DNA from: Chrysoporthe austroafricana
Taxonomy: Eukaryota > Ascomycota > Sordariomycetes > Diaporthales > Cryphonectriaceae
Assembly: GCA_001051155.2 (NCBI GenBank)
Contig: JYIP02000004.1
Coordinates: 63,576 to 127,575, forward strand
Reading direction: 5' to 3'
Length of the DNA: 64,000 nucleotides
Part shown: piece by piece, positions 1 to 13,339 of the stretch
Position numbering within the stretch: position 1 is the stretch's first letter
Layout: every line of letters starts with the position of its first letter
The notes under the pieces: model-generated
Database searches by the model: none
What the model saw: only the letters and a program-made list of their open reading frames with translations
What the model was told of the DNA's origin: nothing
Program-made: the position numbers and the translations under genes

Positions 1-652
1 AATAAATATTTATAAGGGGTTCGTTTTCGTAATCTAAATAAGCAATAATTTATCGGAATTTAGCTATATAATTTGCGGCTAAGCTAGTTTATTTAAATGT
101 TTTTAATTGCCGTATTGCAATGCGTTATTCGTTCGGGTTTCCGAAAATTTTAATAAAAGCTAATTCAAAATTAATATAGCATTGAAAAATATACTTAGTA
201 TTTTCGGAACGAAAGTCTTTATTATTATTTAAATAGTTACGGAAAGTTAATTTCTATTATTAAAAGGCAGTTTTTTTAAAACGATTTCTTGCAAAATCGA
301 TTTTATTATAAATAGTCCTAAACTAAGTATTATAATGCTTGAAATAAGCTTTTAGTTAAGTTAAAAAGGCTTGGAAATATTTTCGAGTATTTTTATATAG
401 CTTAAGCTTATTAAGCTTGAAAGCCTTAATTTATTAAAAAGCATTAAAACGGAAAATTTTATTCTTAATTTTCTTAAATTATTAATATAAGGCTATATTT
501 TGCTGCTAGAATTATTTATTAGTAAAGACAGTTAAAGCCTTTTTCTAAAAAGCTTAATTATTAGAAAAAGACGGAATTTAGAGCGTTATCGTATTTCCGG
601 TATTATATAAAAGGGTATATACTAAACCGTTTTTAAATAAAAATCGTAAAAA
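1..652 (-). pseudogene. Gag and leader of gypsy element A (partial, RIP-degraded)
   Basis: Read on the minus strand, this matches the capsid region of the other gypsy copies here, followed by the untranslated leader that abuts the 5' LTR at 653. The rest of the element lies left of the window. All frames are broken by stops, as expected after RIP. The call rests on similarity to the better-preserved gag of element B near 5.6-6.5 kb, read in the opposite direction. Confidence 0.75.
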
Positions 653-1099
653 TATTACGAATGCTGCAATAATCTTAAAATAAACTATAAAGTCGAAAAG
701 TTTATATTAATAAAAGCAATATTAAATATAGCTTTGAATATCGGAAGCTTATTTAATAAATATTCGCAATATTTATAAGCTAATAAAGCTATTACTTGAA
801 TATATAATAAGGTTCAAGTAGTATTTAGATTTACAACTGAAAAGCTATAGTAATTTATTTAGTAAATGTTTTATCTTTATATATTCCGCTCTTTATTTTA
901 GATTTGTTAAATCTGAAATAGATTTCCAGATCTTGAATTTGTTAAATTTAAAATAAATCCTCAAATCTTCCTTATTTTATAACTTTAACCCTGGGTTATA
1001 TAAGCGGTTATAAGATTTTTTTGAATAGAGATAAAAGTAAAATGCATTGCTAGTCTTTTTTCTATTTTATATATTCCGATCTTTTATTAAGTTATAACA
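653..1099 (-). repeat. 5' LTR of element A (447 bp)
   Basis: Same family and same length as the two LTRs of element B (5029-5475 and 14014-14460). In minus orientation it begins TATTACGAATGC and ends GTTATAACA; the second terminus still shows the CA of a TG...CA LTR. It lies in the RT-proximal region of element C, whose sequence resumes at 1100. Confidence 0.85.
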
Positions 1100-2753
1100 A
1101 TTAAGCTTATAAATAAAATAGGATTATAGCTTAATTTTTTCCTTTAATAGAATTTTATAATCGTAAGGGCCGTATTTTAATAAGCCGGTATTAAATCTTT
1201 TTTGCTATAATTTCTTAAATTCGTAATATTTTCGTAATATATTCTTGAATTTTAGTAATAATCCTTTTTTATTTTCTGCAATTTGAAAGAATAGAAAGTA
1301 CTATTAAGCGTATTTTTCTTTTTTTGCTTCTTATTTCTATTTATAATTTTTAATATTTAATAGCCTTAAGTATTTATTATTTATCGGGCCGAACCTTTTC
1401 TCGTAATTCTTTTATATTTATCGTATTAAAAGCTAGATTTCTTTATAATTCTATAATCCATATAATTTCGTAACGCTTTGCATTAAATTATTTTTCGTAT
1501 AACCGCTAATTGCTTAAATTTTTAATTTATTCTTAATTTATATTTATAAGTTTGAAATATTTATAACTTTTCCTTATCTCTTAGCAAATCTTTTTGTTTT
1601 AAAAGTATATTTAAGCTTGTTTAAATATATATTCTTAATATTATCTTTAATAATAAAGTCTTTCCCTTTTCCGTTAATTGCAATTATTTCAGTAAATATA
1701 GCTAATTTTTATAAAATCTAACTAGTAATCTAATCGATTTGAAAGTTATATTCTTTAAGCCAAAATATTCTTAAAATTAATTCGTATTATATTATATTTA
1801 TAATATCAAAAATAGTATTCGTTATAAAGCTTTAAATTAAAATAAGTAAATAATTAGTTTTTATATCGATTATATTAAAGTTATATGCAATTGCTTTTCC
1901 TTTTATAATATTAAGTTTATAAAGATTTTTCTTTTGCATTTAAAGAATCCTTTCTTTATTAATAATTTCTAATAAAATAAAATTTCTTTATATGCTATTA
2001 TCCAATAATATACTATATTTTTGCCCGTTAATATATGCATTTAATATAATATATTCTTTATTTTCTCTTATATTAGCGTATAAAGACTTTGTAATTCTGA
2101 TCGGCTATTATCTTTTTATAAGCGATCTTTCCCTTTTAAAGCATTTTGGGCTTATTTCGCTACTTGCTTTGCCAATCTTCTTATTTCGTTTTAAATATAT
2201 TATTTTACCTTTTCGGCTTTTTGCAATTAATGCTATTCTTTAACCTTTATATATATATAATATATATTAATATATAGCATTATTCTTATATCGTTCTTTT
2301 TTAAATATACTTCCAAAGGCAATTATTTAATAGCCCGATATAAGCATTGCTATATTTAATATGTAAGACTTTTCTATATTTTCTTTAGGATTCTATAATA
2401 AGTTAGATTAATTAGTTTTATTCTTTAATTGGAAACCAATTATATTTGATTTTCTTACTGAAATATATTTAGCAATTATAATATACGCAATATATTTAAA
2501 TAAGTTTATAATATCGAAAGTATAAATAATTAATCTTTTTATTTTCTTAAAGTTTATATTCGTTATTCTGAAACGGAATATTTTAAAGGAATTCTTTTAA
2601 AATAAACCCGTATATAAAATGCTCAATTTTCGTATATTTAATTATCCAGTTATAATTCTTTAAGTAATCTTATTTAGTATATTAAATAGCTAATTCTCTT
2701 GCTTTTTCAATAAGTTTATTATTAAACGTTTAAATTAATAAGTTATTTAGCTA
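1100..2753 (-). pseudogene. Left fragment of gypsy element C (RT start, protease, gag-pol linker)
   Basis: Minus-strand remnant of the RT N-terminal region, the protease and the region between protease and gag. The protease active site lies near 2000-2040: the reverse strand reads YING followed by a mutated LLD-type motif. The 83-codon plus-strand open frame here is only the antisense of the protease. Element A cuts C on the left and element D cuts it on the right. C resumes at 19556. Confidence 0.75.
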
Positions 2754-3208
2754 TATTATAAACGCTGCAATAATCCTAAAATATACCGTAATATTAAAGA
2801 GATTTATGCTAATAAGAGCGGTATTAAATATAAGCTTTGAATATCGGAAATACGTTTAACTAAATTTTATAATATTTATAAGCTTTAAGCGGCTATTATT
2901 TGAATTTCTAGTAATGTCCAAATAATATTTAAATTAATAACTGAAAAACTATTTTAGGAAATCCTATTTATAGCCCGGAATTCTATTCTCTTTATATATT
3001 TCTTCCGTTATACTATTTTATAATATACTTATTAAGATCGCTAGCGATTTTAGCAATCTAAAGTATATTCGTTAAGATTGCTAGCAATTCTAGCGATCTA
3101 TAATATTGCTAACCTTAACCTTTAATTATATAATTGGAATGGGATTTCCTTAATCTCTATCCCGGCTAATTCGCTTCTAGAGTTTGAATCGTTTGTTAGT
3201 TTATAATA
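2754..3208 (-). repeat. 3' LTR of element D (455 bp)
   Basis: Starts TATTATAAACGCTGC and ends TTTATAATA in plus orientation, and pairs with 19096-19550 at equal length. It carries two copies of a ~43-bp palindromic unit built around GATCGCTAGC at roughly 3007-3100. Element C has four copies of the equivalent unit. Confidence 0.88.
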
Positions 3209-3261
3209 TTATCCTTTTTTTATAGTCTTTCGTCCTGAAAGTTCTTTTGTAAGTTAACCTT

Positions 3262-3925
3262 TATTTGCTATATATATTATCGTGCTTTCTTAATTGAAAT
3301 ATCGTTTAGAGTTATTGGTTCCCGAATATTAAAACTTCGTTCTAGCTATTCTTCTTCCGATAGGAAAAATCAAAAAGCTTCTTTAATAGCTTTTATCCTT
3401 TCTAATGCCGTTATTATACATCTTTATTTTTATTATAATAGAAAAGGTTTCTAAACGTATAAAATCTCCTTTCGAGACTCTTCCCGTTATATGGAATGTA
3501 TTCGGCACAACCGGTCCAAGTATAACGTTTTGGAACCTATCAATTTAACGGAATTCTTTCTTGCGTCTATATAATATTAACGTTTAAAAAATAAAATCGA
3601 AAATCTGAAATTAAAACTATTATATTTTCATTAATAGAAGAAGATATAACGGGAGCGTATAGCCTGTACTATTCGCTATAGCTTATTTAATCTCGAAGAT
3701 TTAAAATGTATAAAGGCGAAAGAAGTAAAAGGGGAGTATTATAAGGCTAAAGCCGAGTATCGTATTGCGGAAGTTTTAATCTTAGAAGGCTTTTTGCTTA
3801 AGAATTTTGATTTCGAAACCGCATTATAATAGTTAAGTTTAGATATTAATTAATCCGTTATTAATTTAGCAATCGGGTCTGAAAATATAGCTAAGCTTTT
3901 TAATATTAACCGCTTTTTTAGCTAA
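3262..3925 (+). pseudogene. Antisense ORF of element D (cysteine-rich, coiled coil)
   Basis: Lies between the 3' LTR and the chromodomain of D and reads on the opposite strand to gag-pol. The best-preserved part, near 3690-3850, encodes an Ala/Glu/Lys-rich helix (AKAEYRIAE) and then a tail like FDFETAL, both shared with the copies at 22.2-22.8, 34.6-35.2 and 42.7-43.3 kb. Several in-frame stops make it a relic. I recall similar proteins annotated as hypothetical in many fungal genomes; the function is unknown to me. The start is approximate. Confidence 0.6.
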
Positions 3926-3974
3926 TTAATAAATTACTTTTCCCAATAATTTTTAAATGCTTATTATATATTAT

Positions 3975-4272
3975 TCAGGTTATTAACTAGCTTTTAGCTA
4001 TTTTCGCTTGAATAATAGCCTTTTTATTTAATTAAGTATTTTCTATAATTTATTAGTTTTCAATATTTGAAAATTCGTTCGATTTCGTATTTTAATTCGT
4101 TATTTTCGATTTGTATTATTTTATTTATTTTAATCGACTCTAATACTGGTTTAAAGAATGAAATGTGAAAGATTAAGTGGATTCTTATTCTGTAAAGTAA
4201 TGCGAATTCAAAATTGATATTCGAGATTTTTTTCAAAATTTTGAATAAGCCGAGTTTCTTATAATCTAGCAA
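3975..4272 (-). pseudogene. Integrase C-terminus and chromodomain of element D
   Basis: The minus strand encodes the linker after the integrase core (LDYKKLGLFKILKK, then FALLYRIRIH and FHISFF), a GPY/F-like C-terminal region. A chromodomain relic follows with YLIK, stop, KGYYSSENS, stop, where both tryptophans of the usual WKGY...ENSWEP pattern have become stop codons. Residues 1-70 are still open (4060-4272). In live chromoviruses this domain directs integration to marked chromatin. Confidence 0.8.
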
Positions 4273-5028
4273 GTAAAAAGGTCTTATTATTTTAATATAT
4301 TCCTTTCGTTATACGAAATAAATTTTATTCCTTTCTTATAGGATTAATCTTTCAATCTTTTTGGAATTAGTATATTTTGTTATTTTTTCTTATACGAATC
4401 TTAATTTTTTTTGAAATTTTTCTTAAACTTTTTTAATTTTTCTAATTCGTTTTTCTGCTATTTTTGCATTTATTCTTAATAATTCGTTATAATAAGCTAT
4501 CGGGTTATAGCTATAAAGTATATAAAATAATAATTTCTTTATTATATTTATATTTATATTATTATATATAAATTATATTAATAATAATAAGTCGATTTAA
4601 TTATTTTATTCGTAATTTATATAATATTATAAATATTATTTAATAATTTAATTTATCTGTTTTATTTATTTATTTATTTGCAAATAAAATGCTATAAATA
4701 TTTTTTATTATATTCCGAATAGCTTTATAAGCAAAATCCAGAAATTTAATATAAATTTCTTATTTCTATCGGAAATAATTTCTTTAAGTATATTATAATT
4801 AGCTATAACCGTTTTCAAGAATATATATATAAGGTTTTCTGCTATATTATTTTCTTTATAAAGAAAAAAGTAAGTATATTTATTTAATTTGCAAATTATT
4901 ATTAAAATACTATTATATTATACTTTAATTAAAGGTTTTTATAAGAGAAATAGCTTAATAATAAAATTTTAGCTAATAAATTACCAAATTGCTTCCGGAA
5001 TGGAAAACGGTTAAAATAACTTATAAAG

Positions 5029-5475
5029 TATTATAACCCAATAAAAAATTAAAATATATAAAATAGAAAAAAAACTAACAATGCACTTTACCCTTATTTC
5101 TATTCAAGAAAATCCTATAACCGCTTATATAATTTAGGATTAAAGTTATAAAGTAAGGAAGATCTGGAAATTTATTCCAGATTTAATAAATCTAAGATCT
5201 AAAAATCTATTTTAAATCTAATAAATCTAAAATAAAGAACGGAATATATAAGGACAAAACATTTATTAAATAGATTACTATAGCTTTTCAGTCGTAAATT
5301 TAAATACTATTTGAACCCTATTATATATCCAAATAATAGCTTTATTAGCTTATAAATATTGCGAATATTTATTAAATAAGCTTTTAATATTCAAAGCTAT
5401 ATTTAATACCGCTTTTGCTAGCATAAACCTTTCGATTTTATAATTTATTTTAGGATTATTGCAGCATTCGTAATA
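5029..5475 (+). repeat. 5' LTR of element B (447 bp)
   Basis: Begins TATTATAACCC (from TGTTATAACCC) and ends TTCGTAATA (from TTCGTAACA). It is identical in length to 14014-14460 and to the LTR of element A. An ATATATAAGGA TATA-type box lies about 215 bp from the start, directly after a cluster of AGATTTA/TAAATCT inverted repeats. Confidence 0.9.
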
Positions 5476-5599
5476 TTTTTACGATTTTTATTTAAGAATA
5501 GTTTAGTATATATCCTTTTATATAATATCGGAAATACGATAGCGTTCTAAATTCTATCTTTTTCTAATAATTAAGCTCTTTAAGAAAAAGCCTTAACTA

Positions 5600-6540
5600 T
5601 CTTTATTAATAAATAGCTCTAGCAGCAAAATATAGCTTTATATTAATAATTTAAAGAAATTAAGAATAAAGTTTTCCGTTTTAATACTTTTTAATAAGCT
5701 AAAACTTTTAAATTTAATAAGCTTAAGCTATACAAAAATACCCGAAAAGACTTCCAGGCTTTCTTAATTTAATTTAAAGCTTATTTCAAGCATTATAATA
5801 TTCAGTTTAAGATTATTTATAACAAAATCGATTTTGCGGGAAGTTATTTTGAAAAAATTGCTCTTTAATAATAAGAACTAACTTTCCGTAATTATTTAAA
5901 TAATAATAAAAACTTTCGTTCCGAAAATACTAAGCGCATTTTTCAGCGCTATATTAATTTTGAATTAGCTTTTATTAAAACTTTCGGAAACCCGGACGAA
6001 CGATATATTGCAATATAGCAATTAGAAACATTCAAATAGATTAGCTTAGCTGCAAATTATACGGCTAAATTCCGATAAATTATTGCTTATTTAGATTACG
6101 AAAACGAACTTTTTATAAATATTTATTACGCAAGATTTAAAGAAAAAGTTAAAGATAAGCTTTATAAAGAAAACTAACCCGAAAAATTTAACGAATTTAT
6201 TAATAAAGCGGTTCGCATTAATAACTGGCTTTACGAATAGCGCTAATAATAATAGAAGAACTATAATAGCATTTCGAAATACTAACTTAATTCAAAAAAG
6301 CGTAAATTCTAATAAAAGAACCGAAATAATATAGTTTATTCAAATACAATATATGCTAAACTTATAAAATTAAATACTCTTATACGAAAATAATATAAGG
6401 GAATTATTTGCTATAATTGCGGCAAGAAAGGCTATATTATACGCAATTATTACTAGGAAAAGAAAAAGCGAAATTGGAAGCTTATCCTAAAACGATAAAT
6501 TAATATTGCTTAGCAATAAGAGTTTAATTAACTAAATAAT
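5600..6540 (+). pseudogene. Gag of element B
   Basis: A retrotransposon gag capsid region is readable through many stops: ELAFIKTFGNPDERY near 5955, then AKFR, IIAYLDYENE, and EKFNEFINKAVRINNWLYE near 6180-6240. A CCHC zinc knuckle follows at 6409-6450. It reads CYNCGKKGY then NYY, so the histidine and last cysteine have become tyrosines. These are transitions expected from RIP. The start is not resolved. Confidence 0.8.
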
Positions 6541-7627
6541 AATATTCTGCTAAAATAAGCAGCAAACCTTAATTATAGCAGTATAAACAGAATAGCCTGC
6601 TATTAGGATTATTGCTTGCTATACTTTTCGGAAAAAGAAAGTTTAAAATAGTTCTTATACAAACTTAAAAGATAGAAATAATTCGCTATAGGAAAGAAAA
6701 GCCTTATTTATAATGCTGCTATGAATAGCAATAATTCAAACTGCTTAAGCAACCCTTTGAATATTAAGGAAATAGATTTAGGAAAGTTTCTCTTAAATTA
6801 TTATTTCGAATTACAATAAAATATAATAATAGAAGAAGAATTCAGTATTTAACGAATAGAAATACTTATGCCGAATATTATGCTAAGAGAAATAATATTA
6901 TAAGATAAATAGCTAGACAATTTATTAATTTTTATACTCGAAAAAGAACTCTTTACGGGAATAAAAGAAGCGATTATTTGAAATGCAAAATAGAAATGCC
7001 CAAAGCGCAATAATTAAATATCCAAGTATATAAAAGTTAAGTACTTTATTTACAGACTTATATTATAAGAACTTTTTTAAAATATCCCATTCCAGAATAG
7101 CAAATGCAAGTTTCAAGAAAATAGAAAAATTAATTACTTATATTTTCGTTATTATAAACTTGCTTGGATATATTGCATTTATTATAATTGCCAAATATAC
7201 TTTAACGAGAAAGTTAAATATAATTGGTTCTTAATTAAGAAATAAAACTAATTAATCTAACTTATTATAAAATCCCGAAAAAGATATAAGAAAGTCTTGC
7301 ATATCGAGAATAATAATACTTATATAAAACTACTTAATAATTATTTATAGAAATACGTTTAAAGAAAGATAATATGGGAATAGTATTATATTATAGCATA
7401 TTTCATTTATATGCAAAACAAAGCTAAAGAATAGTATTGTTTGCAAAAAGCCGAAAAAGCAAGGCAGTACGGCTAAAGCCAAGCGAAAAGATTGGCAAAG
7501 CAAGTAGCGAGAAAAGCTCAGAATACTTTAAAAGGGAAAGATTGCTTATAAAAGGATAATAGCCGATCAGAACTATAAAGTCTTTATATGCAATTATAAA
7601 AGAAAACGAAAGATATATTATATTAAA

Positions 7628-8175
7628 TGCATATATTAACGGGTAGCAATATAGCGTACTATTAAATAGCAGCGCATAAAGAAATTTTATTTTGCTAAAA
7701 GTTATTAATAAAGAATAAATTCCTTAAATATAAAAGAAGGATTCTTATAAATTTAATACTATAAAAAGAAAAGCGGTTGCATATAACTTTAGTATAATCG
7801 ATATAGAAACTGATTATTTACTTATTTCGATTTAAAATCTTATAACGAATATTATTTTCGATATTATAAATATAGCATAGTATAAATTAATCTTAAGAAT
7901 ATTTTGGCTTAAAAAATATAACCTTTAAATCGATTGGATTACTGGCTAAATCTTATAAGAATAAGCCGTATTTACTGAAAAGATTATAATTAACGAAAAA
8001 AGGAAAGTCTTAATTATTAAGGATAATATTAGGAATATGCGCTTAAATAAGCTCAAATATACTTTTAAGGCAGACGTACTTATTAAAAAATAGAGAAAGG
8101 TTATAGATATTTCGAACTTATAAATACAAGTTAAAAACGGATTAAGAATTTAAGCGATTAGCGATTAACAGAAAA
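7628..8175 (+). pseudogene. Protease and RT-proximal linker of element B
   Basis: The retropepsin-like active site reads YING, stop, QYSVLLNSSA near 7628-7680, where related elements have LLD-S/T-GA. The catalytic aspartate codon is now asparagine and the glycine is serine, both G-to-A changes. The linker after it matches the minus-strand elements up to about 8175. There the sequence jumps to the RT C-terminal region, skipping roughly 1.2 kb of RT. Confidence 0.7.
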
Positions 8176-8779
8176 TTGATTTAATATAGAATTAATTCTT
8201 TGCGAAATAAATCCAGAAAAACCTTTTAAAATCGAAACCGATATATTAGATTACGCATTTAGCAAATAGCTAAGCTAACGAAACGATTAAAAATATTTTA
8301 GGATTATAAGCAATTTTTCAAAAAAATTAAATAGCCCAGAATTCAATTATAGCATTTTAAATAAGGAATTAATAACAATTATCAAAATATTCGAAAAATA
8401 ATAACGATATTTAATTGAAACTAAATACTAAATTATAATGCATTCGGATTATAAAAACTTAATAATATTTATAATTACGAAAGTTTTAAATAAATAATAA
8501 ATTAAATAAGCAGAATTCTTTTTATAATTCGATTTGAAAATTATTTATTGCAAAAGATTTGAAAATAGCAAAGCAAACGTATTTAGCAAACGATTAAACT
8601 ATTAAGATATAAAGCTAAAAGAATTCCAGAATATTTTTCGGCAAAACGAAAATAGCAATCTTATAAACGAAATTAGAAAACTCGATATGATTATTAAAAT
8701 TAGCAATAATAAAAAAAAGCCAGAAAATATAATGCTCGAAAAATAGGATAAATATATTAAAGCTATATATAGCGTATTA

Positions 8780-9240
8780 GCATACGGGTATTAAAGAATT
8801 AAAGCTATATATGAAAGAATTAAAAGATATTAGAATTTTCTAAGCTTTAAACAAAAAATCGAAAATATCTTATAAGAATGCAATAATTATAAGAAAAACA
8901 AAATTGAATATTATAAGCCTTATAGACTGCTTTAATTATTTCTTATTTTAGAAACGGTTTAGCAATCTATTAACTAGAATTTTATTACTAAGCTATTTCT
9001 TTTACGAAAACCTTTAATTAAAGTGCAATATAATAGCATTCTAATAATAGTTTGCAAATTAAACAAATATATTTACTTCTTCCTTTATAAAGAAAGCAAT
9101 ACGGCAAAAGATTTCGCGTATATATTCTTGAAAATGGTTATAGCCAATTATAGCATGCTTAAAGAAATTATTTCCGATAGAAATAGGAAATTCGTATTAA
9201 ATTTCTGGACTTTACTTATAAAGCTATTCGGAATATAATA
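8780..9240 (+). pseudogene. Integrase (HHCC and core) of element B, first copy
   Basis: A zinc-binding N-terminus is visible as GYQRIKAIYERIKRY followed by ECNNYKKNK, a decayed H-H-C-C finger in which C and H residues became Y or N. The core is open at 9023-9238 with MQYNSILIIVCKLNKY, ESNTAKDFAY and EIISDRNRKF. These match the usual DSI-DRLSK-and-ISDRD-type core blocks of Ty3/gypsy integrases. The first catalytic aspartate reads asparagine in YNSILIIV. Confidence 0.82.
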
Positions 9241-9639
9241 AAAGATATTTATAGCATTCTATTTACAAACAGATAGGCAAATAGAACGAATAAACCAGAT
9301 TATTAAATAATATTTATAGCATTACGTAAATTACAAATAAGATAATTGGGTTAATTTGCTATTATTAATACAATTCGTATATAATAGCGCAAATATAAAT
9401 ATAATAAAGAAATTACTATTTTACGTACTTTACGGCTATAATCCGATAGCTTATTATAACAAATTGCTTGGAATAAATGCAAAAGCAGCAGAAAAACGAA
9501 TTAAAAAAATTAAGAAAATTTAAAAAGAATTCCAAAAAGAATTAAAATTTATACAAGAAAGAATAACGAAATATATTAATTCCAAAAGGATTAAAGGACT
9601 AATCTTATAAAAAAAGAATAAAATCTATTTTATTTAAAG

Positions 9640-9990
9640 AAAAAAACATATTAAAATAATAAAACCTTTTTACTTATTGGATTATAAGAAATTTAAACTA
9701 TTTAAAATCTTAAAGAAAGTTTTAAATATTAATTTCGAATTTGCATTATTTTATAAGATAAGAATTTATCCAATTTTTTATATTTTATTTTTCGAACTAG
9801 TATTAAATTAACCCGGATAAACGAAATAATATAAATCGAGAATAACGAACTGGAATACGAAATCGAACGAATCTTTAAATATCGAAAATTAACGAATTAT
9901 AAAAAATACTTAATCAAATAAAAAAAATACTATTCAAGCAAAAATAATTAAAAACTAATCAAAAACCTGGCTAATGCGAAATAAGCATTC
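9640..9990 (+). pseudogene. Integrase tail and chromodomain of element B, first copy
   Basis: Encodes LDYKKFKLFKILKK, a decayed FHISLFE-like block and then the chromodomain relic KKYLIK, stop, KKYYSSKNN, stop. It is collinear with 4060-4272 of element D in reverse. As in D, tryptophan codons have turned into stops. Confidence 0.72.
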
Positions 9991-10219
9991 CAGGCTTATT
10001 AAGAAAAATAATTATTAAAATATACAAGCTTTCCTAGTAAAAAAGATTAATTAATCAAATAATTTAACCAGGAAACTTGCTATAATATTAATATAACTAA
10101 ATATATACCGGTAAAAAAAAAAACTCGCGATTAGTTAAGCAAAATTGCAAATAATAAAACGCTATTACCGATTAGCGCTCGGTATTAGAATAAAAGAACG
10201 ATTAATCGGAAAACTTATT

Positions 10220-10880
10220 AATTAATTAGGAAGTTAATTAATATTAGAAAGGCTGGCTGCATTTTCGGGCTTAATTTCCGGAATAATAATAGACCAATTA
10301 ATTTCGGAACCAAATTATTGCAAAATAGCTTCAAAATCGAAACTTTTAAAAAGAAGACTTTCAAGAACGAAAGGCTTTATAGTACGGCATTCGGCCCCGG
10401 CCTTACGATATTCTTCCTCGGCTTCTTTAGCTTTTAACCTTTCCAATTCTTCTAAATTAAACAAATTATAACAAACTGCCCGCATTATTTTCTCAAATTA
10501 TAGTTTCTTTTGCTTTTGCAAATAAGCAATTTCGGTATTTGCTGCCCGTTAGCGCTTCTTAGCAGCTTTAAGTTCCTTTTCGAGCTTGCAATATTGATTG
10601 CCGATACGTACGAATTCGAACGAAAAAATATTTTATATATTATAATGCGATCGGTTTAAGCATATATATTCCGAATAATGCGAGAGATCTTAAGGCGAAA
10701 TATAATAAGAAAGGATATTACGGCCCTTATAAAATGAATAAAATAGCATAATAAAAGAATTTTGAAAGATAATAGAAATAAAGCAATTACGATATTTAAA
10801 ATAAGCAGAATAAGGCTTCAGAATACGAGAATCCTTAACCCTATTCGATATTCTAATTAAGAAAGCATAATAAAATAAAC
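10220..10880 (-). pseudogene. Antisense ORF, first copy in element B
   Basis: Minus-strand remnant between the first chromodomain and the internal LTR. Read in reverse it shows the same helix-rich segment as at 22.2-22.8 kb (near 10,390-10,600) and the FDFEAIL-type tail (near 10,330). Stops interrupt it throughout. Its position and antisense orientation match every other copy in the window. Confidence 0.6.
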
Positions 10881-10941
10881 AAATGAATCAAAAAAGCTTA
10901 CAGAAATTAATAAGGATATTAATTAATATAAAAGGAAATAA

Positions 10942-11361
10942 TATTATAAACCAATATGCAAAATTAGAATGCAGTATTAAAGCTATTCAAAATAACCTAT
11001 TCGGTATTAGGATTTTCAAGCTTAGCTGCAAAACCAAATAAATGCTTATATAAGCAAAGGTTAAAGCTAAATAAAGATTATTTGAATTATTTAATAAGCA
11101 AAGTAAGCATAATAAATAAGCTTGAAAAGCTGGATATATAAGAATATAAATATTATTTAATAAATAAATATAATATATAAGCTTTTCAGTTATTAATTTA
11201 AGTATTAATCGGATTCTATTATTAATAGCCGCTTAAGCTTATAAATATTGCAATTCTTAATAAATTTATTCTAATACTTAAAGCTATATTTAATATTGCT
11301 TTTATTAGTATAAATCTTTTAACTTTATAGTTATTTTAGGATTATTGCAGCATTTATAACA
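10942..11361 (+). repeat. Internal LTR within element B (420 bp)
   Basis: Starts TATTATAAACC and ends CATTTATAACA. It belongs to the family of the element H LTRs (34055-34500), with a TTTAATAAGCAAAG inverted-repeat module, not to the 447-bp family that bounds B. No matching 5' LTR lies between 5475 and 10942, so the element it came from lost its 5' part. Confidence 0.8.
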
Positions 11362-11394
11362 AATTCATTCGAAATTATAGCAGAATTATACGCC

Positions 11395-13320
11395 CCTTTA
11401 TAAATTTTACGAAAAAAGATTGAAAGTTCGAATAAATATAAAAAATATAAAAAGCATTCAGTAAAATTAAGAAACGGGTTATATTAGAACTTATATTTTA
11501 TAAAGCAAACCCAAATAGGCTATTTGAAATTGAGACCGCAATATCGGATTATGCATTCGGAAAATAATTTAGCTAACGAGATAATTAAAAACGCTTTAAG
11601 ATTATAAGCAATTTCTCGAAAAAATTAAATAGCCCGGAATTCAATTATAGCATTCCGGATAAAGAATTAATAGCAATTGTTAAAGCATTCGAAAAATAGC
11701 AATATTATTTAATCGGGGCTAAATATTAAATTATAATATATTCCGATTATAAGAATTTAATAACGTTTATAATTACGAAAGTCCTAAATAAATAATAAAT
11801 TAAATAAGTAGAATTCTTCTTACAATTCGATTTGAAAATTATCTATTATAAAGGATTCGAAAATAATAAAGCAAATGCATTTAGCAAATAATCGGATTAC
11901 TAAAATATAAAACTTAAAGAATTTCAGAATATTTTCTAATAAGATAAGGATAATAACTTTATAAATGAAGCCAGAAAGCTTAATACGATTATTAGAATTT
12001 TGAATAACGAAAAGAAACTAGAAAGTATAATCCTTAAAAAATAAGACGAATATATCAAAATTGTATATAATATATTAGTATACGGCTATTAAGGAATTAA
12101 GGCTATATATAAGAAAATTAAAAGATATTGGAATTTTCCAAGATTGAAAAGAAAGATTGAAAAAATCTTATAAAAATATAATAGCTATAAGAAAAATAAG
12201 ATTGAATATTATAAGCCTTATAAACTATTCTAATTATTCCTTATTTTAGAAATGGTTTGGCAATTTATTAGTTAAAATTTCATTACCAAGCTACTTCTTT
12301 TACGAAAACCTTTAATTAAAATGCAATATAATAGTATTTTAATAATAGTTTGCAAACTAAGCAAGTATATTTATTTCTTTTTATATAAAGAAAGCAATAC
12401 GGTAGAAGACTTTATATATACGTTTCTTAAAACAATTATAGCTAATTACGGCATGCTTAAAGAAATTATTTCCGATAGAAATAGAAAGTTTATATTAAAC
12501 TTTTAAACTTTATTTATAAAGCTATTCGAAATATAGCAAAAGATATTTATAGCATTCTAATTATAAATAATAAGCAAATAGAATAAATTAACTAAATTAT
12601 TAAGCAATACTTATAATATTATATAAATTACGAATATAATAACTGGGTCGATTTATTATTATTAATATAATTCGTATATAATAATACAAATACGAGTATA
12701 ATAAAGAAATTACTATTCTATACGTTTTATAGCTATAATTCAATAGCTTATTACGACGAATTATTAAAAGCAAATGCAGAAATAGCAGAAAAACAAATCC
12801 GGAAAATTAAAAAAGTCCAGAAAGAATTTCGAAAAGAATTAAAGTTTATATAAGAAAAAATAATAAGATACGCTAATTTCAAAAGGATTAAAAGGCCAAT
12901 CCTATAAAAAAAGGATAAAGTTTATTTTATTCGATAAAAAAAATATATCAGAATAATAAGACCTTTTTATTCGCTAGATTATAAGAAGCTTGGCCCGTTC
13001 GAAATCCTAAAGAAAATCTCAAATATTAATTTCGAATTCGCATTATCTTATAGAATAAAAATTCACTCAATATTCTACATTTCGCTTTTTGAATTAATAT
13101 TTAAAGCAGCCAAAATAAATAAATTAATATAAATCAAAACTAATAAATTAAAATACGAAATCGAACGAATTCTTAAATACTGAAATCTAGCTAAATACAG
13201 AAAATACCTGATCAAATAAAGAGAATACCGCTCGAGCGAAAATAGCTAAAAGCTAATTAGCAACTTAAATAATGCGCAATAAGCATTCGAAAAATATTAA
13301 GAAAAATAATAAACTAGCTA
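11395..13320 (+). pseudogene. Second RT C-terminus, RNase H, integrase and chromodomain module in B
   Basis: This repeats the order seen at 8175-9990. It runs from the RT C-terminal end through RNase H to an integrase zinc finger near 12,085-12,230 and an integrase core that is open at 12321-12506 (MQYNSILIIVCKLSKY, EIISDRNRKF). The chromodomain relic is near 13,160-13,280, where KYLIK is followed by a stop, as in the other copies. It differs from the first module by many substitutions, so the two are separate copies rather than a recent tandem duplication. Confidence 0.78.
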
Positions 13321-13339
13321 GCTTAGAAATCGATCGGAA

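Noticed and set aside
1992..2243. Recurrent plus-strand hydrophobic open frame (also 16928-17161, 26302-26553, 38943-39209)
   Set aside because: It recurs because it is the exact antisense of the gypsy protease region in four minus-strand elements; the reverse strand shows YING and the LLD-type active site. AT-rich antisense codons read as hydrophobic residues.
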